A DNA stretch of 64,000 bases from Terrimesophilobacter mesophilus (lineage in GTDB: Bacteria; Actinomycetota; Actinomycetes; Actinomycetales; Microbacteriaceae), in assembly GCF_014200375.1 (NCBI RefSeq), contig NZ_JACHBP010000001.1, positions 496,001 to 560,000 on the forward strand. The letters are read 5' to 3'. Below are positions 8,809-17,965 of the stretch, one piece after another. Position 1 is the stretch's first letter; the number at the start of each line of letters is the position of its first letter. Both the position numbers and the translations under genes were made by a program. Under the pieces are notes generated by a model. That model was given only the letters and a program-made list of their open reading frames with translations, searched no databases and had not been told where the DNA came from.

Positions 8809-9897
8809 TCAGACGCCCAGGAACCGGTCGCGCAGCTTCTGGAACAGCCCCTGCTGGAAATGCGTCAGCGAGGGCGCTGACGACTTTCGCGTCGAGGCGA
8901 ACTGGTTGATGAGCTCCTGCTGCTTCGAATCGAGCTTGGTCGGCGTGACGACCTGCACGCCGAATCGGAGGTCGCCCCTCCCTGACCCGCGCAGGTGCGT
9001 CACGCCGCGGTCCTTCACGGTGATGACCTCCGCGCTCTGGGTGCCGGGCTTCACCTCGATCGTGACCGGTCCATCCAGGGCGTCCACTTTCGCAGTCGTA
9101 CCGAGAATGGCATCCGTCATCTGCACCTCGAGGGTTGCCAGCAGGTCGTCGCCGTTGCGGGAGAAGATGTCGTGGTGCTTGACCTTGACCTCCAGATAGA
9201 GGTCGCCGTTCGCGCCACCCGCCGGACCGACTTCGCCCTGCCCGGCCAGCTGCAGCCGCAATCCGGTCTCCACTCCGGCCGGGATGTCGACCGTGACCTT
9301 CCGACGCGCGCGGACGCGGCCCTGCCCGCCACAGGTCGGGCACGGGTTGACGATGACGGTGCCGTAGCCGCGGCAGGTTCCGCAGGGGCTCGACGTCATG
9401 ACGTTACCGAGCAGGCTTCGCACCGATCGCTGGATCTGGCCCGTGCCCTGGCAGATGTCGCACGTGATGGGCTGCGTTCCCTTCGCGCAGCACGAGCCCT
9501 CGCAGGTGCCGCACACCACGGCAGTGTCCACTTCGAGCTCGCGTTTGACCCCGAACACGACGTCGCCCAGTTCGACCTCGATGCGCAGGAGGGCGTCCTG
9601 TCCACGTTCTCGTCTTGAACGCGGGCCGGCCGAACGCTGGCTCGCACCGAAGAACGTCTCGAAGATGTCGCCGAACCCGCCGAATCCGCCACCGGATCCG
9701 CCCAGGTCGTACTGCTCCCTCTGCTGCGGATCGGAGAGGACGTCATAGGCGTGCGTCACGAGCTTGAACCGTTCCTGCGCGTCCGCACCGGGGTTGACAT
9801 CCGGATGCAGCTCCCGCGCGAGTCGGCGGTAGGCCTTCTTCACCTCGTCCGGGGTCGCCGTCCGCTCGATGCCGAGCACCTCATAATGATCTGCCAC
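8809..9897 (-). CDS. dnaJ: Chaperone DnaJ
   Basis: 362 aa type I J-protein. The J-domain has HPD at 31-33, then a short Gly/Phe linker ([11 protein letters not shown], near 68-80), a zinc region with four CxxC repeats (about 130-205) and the C-terminal substrate-binding domain. The first repeat reads CGTCEGSC rather than CxxCxGxG. DnaJ stimulates DnaK ATPase and delivers unfolded clients. It lies 15 bp downstream of hrcA, as the actinobacterial dnaJ2 copy usually does; no dnaK or grpE is in the window, so a second dnaJ probably sits with those genes elsewhere (inference). Confidence 0.96.
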   Translation of the reverse strand: MADHYEVLGIERTATPDEVKKAYRRLARELHPDVNPGADAQERFKLVTHAYDVLSDPQQREQYDLGGSGGGFGGFGDIFETFFGASQRSAGPRSRRERGQDALLRIEVELGDVVFGVKRELEVDTAVVCGTCEGSCCAKGTQPITCDICQGTGQIQRSVRSLLGNVMTSSPCGTCRGYGTVIVNPCPTCGGQGRVRARRKVTVDIPAGVETGLRLQLAGQGEVGPAGGANGDLYLEVKVKHHDIFSRNGDDLLATLEVQMTDAILGTTAKVDALDGPVTIEVKPGTQSAEVITVKDRGVTHLRGSGRGDLRFGVQVVTPTKLDSKQQELINQFASTRKSSAPSLTHFQQGLFQKLRDRFLGV

Positions 9898-9912
9898 ACG
9901 TATTCCCTTGGG

Positions 9913-10935
9913 TTATTCCTCGCCGAGCAGGCGGGAGAGGTAGCGGGCGACGGCGCGCACCGCTGCCATGTTGTTCGGATAGTCCATCCGGGTCGGACCG
10001 AGCACCCCGATCCGGGCGAATTCTCCACCGGAGGACGAGTACCCGCTCGCGAGAACCGAGGTCTCCCCGAGCCCGAACGCCGCGTTCTCGCTGCCGATGC
10101 TCGTGGCGAGCCCGTGCTGGTCCGGCTCCATTTCGGCGAAGAGCCGAAGCAGGGTCACCTGCTCCTCGATCGCCTCGAGCACCGGGACGATGCTCCCTCC
10201 GAAGTCCTCGGCCGTCATCGCGAGGTTCGCTGCCCCGGCCATGACGAGCTTCTCCCCACGATTCGCGGCGACCTGCTCGCGCAGGCTCTCCACGATCGCG
10301 GCGATGAAGTCCGCCCGCTCGGGATGGAACTCGTCGGTCATGCCGTCCAGGGCAGCCGCGGCATCCGCAAGCCCGAGTCCCCCGAGCCGTGAGTTGATCT
10401 TCGCCCTGACCTCGCCGAGGAACTCCGGCTCGAGCTCGGTGCTCACGTCGACATGCCGCTGTTCGACACGGCCGGTGTCGGTGATCAGAACGGTGAGCAG
10501 TCGCGTCGTGCCGAGTGGCACGAGTTCAACGTGGCGGATGTGCGAGCGTCCGAGCGACGGATACTGCACGAGCGCGACCTGGTGGGTGAGTTGCGACAGC
10601 AGGCGCACCGTGCGCAGCAGTACCTCGTCCAGATCGGTCGCGTTGCCGAGGAATGTCTCGATCGCCTGCCGCTGCACGGCCGTGAGCGGACGCAGGTCGG
10701 CGAGGTGGTTGACGAACACCCGGTAGCCCTTATCCGTCGGGATCCGGCCCGATGAAGTATGGGGGGCCGCGATGAGTTCCTCCTCCTCGAGGAGGGCCAT
10801 ATCGTGCCGGATGGTTGCGGCCGAGACACCGAAGGCATGCCGCTCGACGATCGATTTGGACCCGACCGGCTCTCGGGATGCCACATAGTCCTGGATGATG
10901 ACGCGCAGCACGTCAAGGCTTCGATCTGAGACCAC
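9913..10935 (-). CDS. hrcA: Heat-inducible transcription repressor HrcA
   Basis: 340 aa. An N-terminal winged helix (about 1-75, with GSKSIVERHAFGVSAATIR) is followed by a GAF-like domain and the C-terminal dimerisation region, normal length for HrcA. It represses genes carrying CIRCE elements and needs GroEL to stay active. The start is GTG with GGAG/AGGA purine runs upstream. A CIRCE-like repeat lies 19 bp before the start, so hrcA should regulate itself and the whole operon to era. Confidence 0.97.
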   Translation of the reverse strand: MVSDRSLDVLRVIIQDYVASREPVGSKSIVERHAFGVSAATIRHDMALLEEEELIAAPHTSSGRIPTDKGYRVFVNHLADLRPLTAVQRQAIETFLGNATDLDEVLLRTVRLLSQLTHQVALVQYPSLGRSHIRHVELVPLGTTRLLTVLITDTGRVEQRHVDVSTELEPEFLGEVRAKINSRLGGLGLADAAAALDGMTDEFHPERADFIAAIVESLREQVAANRGEKLVMAGAANLAMTAEDFGGSIVPVLEAIEEQVTLLRLFAEMEPDQHGLATSIGSENAAFGLGETSVLASGYSSSGGEFARIGVLGPTRMDYPNNMAAVRAVARYLSRLLGEE

Positions 10936-10954
10936 GTCCTCGCTCCCTCCCCAT

Positions 10955-10981
10955 CTGGCACTCTTCTCTCAAGACTGCCAA
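10955..10981 (-). promoter_or_regulatory. CIRCE-like operator of the hrcA operon
   Basis: Read on the minus strand: TTGGCAGTC, nine bases, GAGTGCCAG. This matches the CIRCE consensus TTAGCACTC-N9-GAGTGCTAA at 14 of 18 positions, with the exact 9-nt spacer. It is the binding site for HrcA. Confidence 0.88.
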
Positions 10982-10986
10982 TTGTA
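10981..10986 (-). promoter_or_regulatory. -10 element of the hrcA promoter
   Basis: TACAAT on the minus strand, five of six matches to TATAAT, overlapping the first base of the CIRCE repeat. Repressor binding would cover the transcription start. I see no -35 at ideal spacing; TTGGCG lies 14 bp upstream. Confidence 0.5.
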
Positions 10987-11139
10987 TCGCGACATACCTT
11001 CGCCAAGGCGTTGCACCCAGGCGGTAAGGGCAGTACCTTATGGGAGAGCCTCAGCCATACCCAACCGTGGGGCGCGCCAAGGCAAACCCAGTCCGAACCC
11101 TTGCGGGAACGTACTCGATCACCTGAAAGGCAAAATTCA

Positions 11140-11553
11140 ATGACTGATCAAACTCCCCCGGCAGCTGCAGCGCCGCAGCCGGCGGCTCCGCTCACCGCAG
11201 CAGAGGACAAGCAGTGGGCCATGTGGGCGCACTTCGGCGGGATCCTGTGGCTGCTTCCATCGCTCATCATCTTCCTCGTTTTCAAGGACCGCGGCACGCT
11301 CACGAAGCAGGAGAGCAAGGAAGCCCTCAACTGGCAGATCACGTTCCTGATCTTCTTCATCGGCTGGCAGATCATCGCGGCGATCCTCGGAGCGGTGCTC
11401 CTGTTCAGCGGCGTGTGGAGCATCTTCTGGATCTTCGGGCTCATCGGCTGGCTCATCTACCTGGCCAACGTCCTGTTCTCCATCCTCGGTGGAGTCAAGG
11501 TCAACGGCGGCGGCAGCTACCGCTACCCGGTGAACTTCCGCTTCATCAAATAG
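11140..11553 (+). CDS. DUF4870 membrane protein (copy 1)
   Basis: 137 aa. A Pro/Ala-rich N-terminus (about 1-22) precedes WAMWAHFGG and three predicted membrane segments (about 35-55, 70-95, 95-120), ending in RYPVNFRFIK. The family (DUF4870/Tic20-like) has no firm function. I chose ATG 11140 after AAAGG rather than the upstream frame extension. It is a paralogue of the next gene: both share the HLGGI/HFGGI motif, KDRG, and the YP-(V/L)-(N/A)-x-(R/K)-FIK tail. A strong terminator separates the two. Confidence 0.85.
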   Translation: MTDQTPPAAAAPQPAAPLTAAEDKQWAMWAHFGGILWLLPSLIIFLVFKDRGTLTKQESKEALNWQITFLIFFIGWQIIAAILGAVLLFSGVWSIFWIFGLIGWLIYLANVLFSILGGVKVNGGGSYRYPVNFRFIK

Positions 11554-11569
11554 TTCAGCGAAGCATTTC

Positions 11570-11605
11570 AGGAGAGTCGGGCCGTTGGCCCGGCTCTCCT
11601 GCTTT
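11570..11605 (+). terminator. Rho-independent terminator after DUF4870 copy 1
   Basis: 14-bp stem (11570-11583 with 11587-11600, one G-T pair), loop GTT, followed by GCTTT. It ends 9 bp before the ATG of the next gene, so that gene needs its own promoter or read-through. Confidence 0.8.
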
Positions 11606-11614
11606 AATGGGGGC

Positions 11615-11989
11615 ATGTCAGAGTCCATGCCGCCACCCGTCAACCCATACCAGACCGTCCAGCCGCTCAGTCCTTCGGACGAGAAGCTCTGGGCGATCCT
11701 CGTTCACCTCGGCGGGATCTTCTTCGGATTCCTTCCGGCCCTCATCGGTTACCTCGTCCTCAAGGACCGCGGACCGTTCATCCGCCAGCACACCGGCTCG
11801 GCGCTGAACTTCCAGCTCACGATGCTCATCGCGAGCATCGTCGGCGCGATCCTCATCATCGCGATCGTGGGCATCTTCATCATCATCGCCGTGAGCATCG
11901 TCGTCATCATCTTCAGCATCCTCGCCGCCGTCGCCGCCAACAAGGGCGAGGCGTACGAGTACCCCCTCGCGATCAAGTTCATCAAGTAG
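11615..11989 (+). CDS. DUF4870 membrane protein (copy 2)
   Basis: 124 aa paralogue of the preceding gene, with a short Pro-rich start, LWAILVHLGGIFFGFLPAL, a KDRGPFIRQH loop and a long Ile/Val-rich hydrophobic region (about 65-110). It ends EYPLAIKFIK. Function unknown. The start is ATG 11615 after GGGGG; the terminator hairpin of copy 1 lies immediately upstream. It converges with hemW, with 3 bp between the stops. Confidence 0.85.
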   Translation: MSESMPPPVNPYQTVQPLSPSDEKLWAILVHLGGIFFGFLPALIGYLVLKDRGPFIRQHTGSALNFQLTMLIASIVGAILIIAIVGIFIIIAVSIVVIIFSILAAVAANKGEAYEYPLAIKFIK

Positions 11990-11992
11990 GGG

Positions 11993-13216
11993 TTACCCCA
12001 GGAGCGCACGCACGGCAGCATCCGCAAGAAGCCGCCCCCGCAACGTCAGTACGATCTGACCGCGGAGGGCGGCTTCCGCGTTGACGAGGCCATCGGCGAT
12101 GAGCCCGGCGACGGCCGTTCGGCCCTCCGGAGTCAACCGTGCGGTCGGCAGCCCGTCCCGGATGCGCGTCTCGAGCAGCACCTGCTCCACGCGGCGCGTC
12201 TCGTCATCGAGGGTCTCGCGCCCGGCTGCGGGCGACACGCCCGCGAGGATGCGGTCCGCATAGGCCGCCGGATGTTTGACATTCCACCAGCGCACCCCTC
12301 CGACGTGGCTGTGGGCGCCGGGGCCGATCCCCCACCAGTCATGGCCCCTCCAGTATCCGAGGTTGTGCCGGGACCGGTGTGCGTCGTCGCGCGCCCAGTT
12401 GCTGACCTCGTACCAGCCGTACCCGGCCTCGGCGAGCATCCGATCGGCGAGCTCGTACTGTTCGGCGGCGAGGTCATCGTCCGGAGCGGCGATCTCGCCC
12501 CGCCGGACCTGACGCGCGAGTTTCGTCCCCTCCTCGACGATGAGCGAGTAGGCGCTCACGTGGTCGGGCTCCATCGCGATGGCCGACTCGAGCGACGTGC
12601 GCCAGTCGTCGATGCTCTCTCCCGGCGTGTTGTAGATGAGGTCGAGGCTCACATCCAGGCCGGCATCCCGCGCCCAGCGAACGACGACGGGAACGCGCTT
12701 CGGGTCGTGCGTGCGGTCGAGGGTCGCGAGCACGTGCGGTACTGCGGACTGCATCCCGAACGAGACCCGGGTGAACCCTGCGGCCTTCAGCGCGAGGAGG
12801 TAGTCGGCGTCGACGGAGTCCGGGTTGGACTCCGTCGTGATCTCGGCATCCGGCGCCAGGCCCCAGGTGTCGCGAACGGCGCCCAGCATGGCGGCCAGAT
12901 CCGACGCGGGAAGCAGGGTCGGCGTACCTCCACCGAAGAAGACCGTCGACACCGGCCGATCGGGCAGGCCGGCGTGCGCCAGCACAGCCGACGCGAAAGC
13001 CACCTCGGCCATAGCCTGGCTCGCATAGTCCGCCCGCTTCGCGCCCCGCAACTCGTCGGCGGTGTAGGTGTTGAAGTCGCAGTATCCGCACCGAACACGG
13101 CAGAAGGGCACGTGCAGGTAGACACCGAAGCCGCGCTCTCCAGCGGCCACCGCGACGGATGCCGGCAGCAGCCCGTCAGGCGGCGCCGGGTCGGCGATCG
13201 GCAGAGCGGAGGGCAT
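11993..13216 (-). CDS. hemW: Radical SAM heme chaperone HemW (HemN-like)
   Basis: 407 aa. The radical SAM cluster motif CxxxCxYC is at Cys39, 43 and 46 (HVPFCRVRCGYCDF), followed by the SAM-binding FFGGGTPTLL and the C-terminal HemN_C domain. HemW transfers heme to acceptor proteins. It carries the NFNTY-type context of HemW rather than the extended N-terminus of true coproporphyrinogen dehydrogenase HemN, and older annotations call it oxygen-independent coproporphyrinogen oxidase. It is the last gene of the lepA operon. Confidence 0.92.
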   Translation of the reverse strand: MPSALPIADPAPPDGLLPASVAVAAGERGFGVYLHVPFCRVRCGYCDFNTYTADELRGAKRADYASQAMAEVAFASAVLAHAGLPDRPVSTVFFGGGTPTLLPASDLAAMLGAVRDTWGLAPDAEITTESNPDSVDADYLLALKAAGFTRVSFGMQSAVPHVLATLDRTHDPKRVPVVVRWARDAGLDVSLDLIYNTPGESIDDWRTSLESAIAMEPDHVSAYSLIVEEGTKLARQVRRGEIAAPDDDLAAEQYELADRMLAEAGYGWYEVSNWARDDAHRSRHNLGYWRGHDWWGIGPGAHSHVGGVRWWNVKHPAAYADRILAGVSPAAGRETLDDETRRVEQVLLETRIRDGLPTARLTPEGRTAVAGLIADGLVNAEAALRGQIVLTLRGRLLADAAVRALLG

Positions 13217-13261
13217 GAGCCCATTGTCGCTCAGCCGGACGGTCCGCGACGCCCTTCGGCC

Positions 13262-14020
13262 TCACCCGAGCGGGTCGGAGAGCGCCCGGAAGTAACGGCG
13301 GGTGATGACGGCCTGAGCGCATCGCAGCACCGGGTAGACGGCCCACCACTGCCATCCGCCCGGTCTCGAGAACGAACGGATGGTGAGCCACACCGACCCG
13401 TCCTCGGTCTGGTCGACGATGAAGGCCTCCTCGCCGTCTTCCGGATGCCCCGGCAACGTACCGTAGGCGAACCCCTTGCGGTTCGGCTCGTCGATGACGT
13501 AGATGACCCGGCAGGGGGCGTGCACGCCGACGAACAGGAACGGGACGACGAGCAGTGCGGTGTCGCCCGGCGCGATGAAGGACTGGCCCTCCGCCCCGTA
13601 GACGACCTCGCCATCCTCGGTGCTGCCGGCGACGAGCTGCGGTCTGCCGTCCCGATCGAAGGAGACCGGCGTGTAGGTGCCCTCCGTCACCTCGGCCGGC
13701 GATTCATGCAACTGGACACGCATGCCGCTCGCGCGTTGGATACCCCAGCTCATGGTCGACTGCCAGGCATGCTCCCATCGCCGAGCGCCGTGTCCGATGC
13801 GTGACCGCTGCTCGAACGGCCGGAAGCCGGTCGGCGGGAACGCCATGAGATCGGGAGCCTTCGTGCCGCCGACCGCGCCATAGGTCACGGTGGCATCCCA
13901 GGGCGGTTGTCGCGCCACGTCCACCTCCGTCTCGCTGCACCGTGCGTTCAGCCAGCTAACAGCGTAACGAACCGGCGGTGCCATCCCGCGAACGGTGTCG
14001 CCCTCGCGGAGCCCGCGCAT
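13262..14020 (-). CDS. DUF1990 family protein
   Basis: 252 aa. From about residue 45 it matches the DUF1990 pattern: TYGAVGGTK, then GFRPFEQRSRIGHG, a Trp-containing helix, then a beta-rich half with GTLPGHPEDGEEAFIV and a C-terminal helix near LRCAQAVITRRY. The family is uncharacterised; the fold is predicted to be START/SRPBCC-like. The start ATG shares a base with the stop of the GNAT gene (TAATG), supporting coupling. Codon 13 (ATG 13984) is an alternative start. Confidence 0.8.
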   Translation of the reverse strand: MRGLREGDTVRGMAPPVRYAVSWLNARCSETEVDVARQPPWDATVTYGAVGGTKAPDLMAFPPTGFRPFEQRSRIGHGARRWEHAWQSTMSWGIQRASGMRVQLHESPAEVTEGTYTPVSFDRDGRPQLVAGSTEDGEVVYGAEGQSFIAPGDTALLVVPFLFVGVHAPCRVIYVIDEPNRKGFAYGTLPGHPEDGEEAFIVDQTEDGSVWLTIRSFSRPGGWQWWAVYPVLRCAQAVITRRYFRALSDPLG

Positions 14021-14480
14021 TAATCGAGCAAGCCCACCGGGGAGTCGAAACGCACGAAGGCGCGTACGGAGCCATCGTGGGCCTCCGCGACGCCAGCAAA
14101 CCCGAGGGATTCGTAGAATGCCTTCTGCCCAGGTTCATCGTCGGTCAGGAGGACCTTCTGGCGAACGTCGTCGTATCGGTCGAGCAGCATCGTGACGAGT
14201 CCGCGCCCCACTCCGGTGCGCTGGTAGTCGGGATGGATGAGCACATCCTGCAGGTAGCAGACGGTAGCGCCATCCGAGATCACCCTGGCCAGTCCGATGA
14301 GGTCTCCCCCACTGTGGGCCACGGCGATCAGGGACGATCCCCTCATAGCACGTGCAAGGCGATCGGGATCCTTCGTGTACGCGCCCCACCCGACAGACGA
14401 GTACAGGTCGAGCAACTGCTCCAGATCGAGATCGCCACCGTCGACGAATCGGGTTGTGACCATCCGACCGACTCCCTCGG

Positions 14481-14484
<4 letters not shown>
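14020..14484 (-). CDS. GNAT family N-acetyltransferase
   Basis: 154 aa with the GNAT fold. Motif A reads [21 protein letters not shown] (residues 81-101; acetyl-CoA loop QRTGVGR), and YESLGF (124-129) is the usual motif B. Substrate unknown; small GNATs of this shape are often YhbS/aminoglycoside-type. The GTG start overlaps the lepA stop (GTGA); an internal ATG at 14463 has a better GGGAG ribosome site. Confidence 0.87.
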
Positions 14485-16346
<1,862 letters not shown>

Positions 16347-16450
16347 GCGTTCCTCAATGCTGGTTGCGGCGGCCACCCGCGGGATTGGCGGGGTCGGACA
16401 ATTCTCCCATGTTCGGCGCCACGCGGATGCAGGGTGATGCCGGTCAGTGG

Positions 16451-16480
16451 TTGGCGGATGCCTGCCGCGGCTGCTAAAGT
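16451..16480 (+). promoter_or_regulatory. Putative sigma-A promoter of rpsT
   Basis: TTGGCG, 18-bp spacer, TAAAGT. It would give a leader of about 110 nt before rpsT. The leader contains an imperfect hairpin around 16497-16522 (GCAGCATCCG with CGGATGTGCTGC), which could mediate S20 autoregulation; this is inference. Confidence 0.5.
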
Positions 16481-16599
16481 TACCTGTTGGCTCGCGCAGC
16501 ATCCGTCACGGATGTGCTGCGAATCGAAAGCCCACATCGACTCTCCCGGCCGATCGGCCGTGACATCAGACTGCTCGACAACAACGAAAAGGTTCACCA

Positions 16600-16860
16600 G
16601 TGGCAAACATCAAGTCGCAGATCAAGCGCATCGGTACCAACCGCAAGGCGACGGAGCGCAACAAGGCCGTCAAGAGCGAGGTCAAGACCGCCATCCGCGC
16701 GACCCGCGAGGCCATCGCCGCCGGCGACAAGAAGGCGGCAAACGCGTCGCTCGTCGTCGCCACGAAGAAGCTCGACAAGGCCGCGAGCAAGGGCGTCCTG
16801 CACAAGAACCAGGCGGCGAACCGCAAGTCCTCGATCGCCAAGCAGGTTGCTGCGCTCTAA
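16600..16860 (+). CDS. rpsT: 30S ribosomal protein S20
   Basis: 86 aa, very Lys/Arg/Ala-rich three-helix protein that binds the 5' domain of 16S rRNA. The start [11 protein letters not shown] is diagnostic. It stands alone, with a probable promoter about 120 bp upstream and a strong terminator 18 bp downstream. It converges with holA; rpsT next to holA and lepA is conserved in actinobacteria. Confidence 0.98.
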   Translation: MANIKSQIKRIGTNRKATERNKAVKSEVKTAIRATREAIAAGDKKAANASLVVATKKLDKAASKGVLHKNQAANRKSSIAKQVAAL

Positions 16861-16878
16861 CAGTCGCAAACTTCTGAG

Positions 16879-16910
16879 AACGCCCCGGTCACCTCGACCG
16901 GGGCGTTTTT
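16879..16910 (+). terminator. Rho-independent terminator of rpsT
   Basis: 12-bp perfect stem (16879-16890 with 16896-16907), 5-nt loop, ending in a run of five T. It may also act on holA from the other strand, where the tail is poorer in T. Confidence 0.93.
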
Positions 16911-16928
16911 CGTCTACTCGGTGAGACC

Positions 16929-17936
16929 TCAGCGCTCATCGCCGCGCGCACTCACGACGTTCACCATGCGCTCGAGGGCGAAGATCGGATCGCGGCCCTC
17001 ACCCTTCACCTGGGCGTCGGTGTCGGCGAGAATCGAGATCCCCCTGGCAAGGCCCTCCTCCGTCCAGCCCTGCAGGTCCCGCTTCGCACGATCGATCTGC
17101 CACGGGGCCATCCCGAACTGCCCGGCAAGCTGTCCAGAGCTTCCGCGTGCACCGGATACTTTCGCCATCGTCCGCAGCTTGCTCGCGAACGCCGCGACGA
17201 TGGGCACCGGATCGGCGCCGGAGGCGAGCGCGTGCCGCAGGAGTACGAGCGCCTCCCCGTGCCTGCCGGCGATCGCCGTGTCCGCAACGCGGAACGCGTT
17301 CGTCTCGACGCGCCCGGAGTAGTACTTCTCGACGATCGCTTCAGTGATCTCCTCCGAGGAGTCGGAGAGCAATTGGCGGCACGCAGCGGCAAGCTCAGCT
17401 ATGTCATCGGCGAACGCAGCGACAAGCGCGCGCACGGCAGCGGCGGTGACCTTCCGGCCTGCCGCCCGAAATTCCGAGAGGACGAAATCGGTGCGGTCGG
17501 AATCCTTCTTGAGCTCGGTGCACACGACCTCGATCCCGCCACCGAGGCCACCGCGAATCGCATCCAGCAACTTCTTGCCTCGAACGCCGCCCGCGTGCCT
17601 CAGAACCAGATAGCAATCGGACGCCGGCGATTCGAGGTAGGCCAGGGACTCGCTGATGAAGGCGTCCGTGCATTTCTCCACCCCGGACACGCGCACCATC
17701 CGGGGTTCGCCGAACAGCGACGGGCTCGCGAACGTGGCGAGCTCGCCCGGCGAATAGTCGTCCGCGGCGATGTCGCTCACCTCGAGGCTCGAATCCTCGG
17801 TGCGCAGGATGTCGCGCAGGAGCGAGATCGCCCGCTCGGCGAGGAACTCCTCCGTACCGGAGACGAGGACGACCGAAGCCGGCCGCACGGCACCCCACGA
17901 AAGCTGGGGAATCGCCGCGCCTCGCGTCGCCGCCAT
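16929..17936 (-). CDS. holA: DNA polymerase III subunit delta
   Basis: 335 aa, clamp-loader delta subunit, which opens the beta clamp. The N-terminal AAA-like fold starts ASVVLVSGTEEFLAERAI and contains PSLFGEPRMVRV; the C-terminal helical collar domain includes RHALASGADPVPIVAAFASKLR. It lacks a functional Walker A, as expected for delta. It follows comEC by 29 bp, the usual comEA-comEC-holA order. Confidence 0.95.
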   Translation of the reverse strand: MAATRGAAIPQLSWGAVRPASVVLVSGTEEFLAERAISLLRDILRTEDSSLEVSDIAADDYSPGELATFASPSLFGEPRMVRVSGVEKCTDAFISESLAYLESPASDCYLVLRHAGGVRGKKLLDAIRGGLGGGIEVVCTELKKDSDRTDFVLSEFRAAGRKVTAAAVRALVAAFADDIAELAAACRQLLSDSSEEITEAIVEKYYSGRVETNAFRVADTAIAGRHGEALVLLRHALASGADPVPIVAAFASKLRTMAKVSGARGSSGQLAGQFGMAPWQIDRAKRDLQGWTEEGLARGISILADTDAQVKGEGRDPIFALERMVNVVSARGDER

Positions 17937-17965
17937 CTCTGACCTCCTGAACCTGTGCGTTCAGC

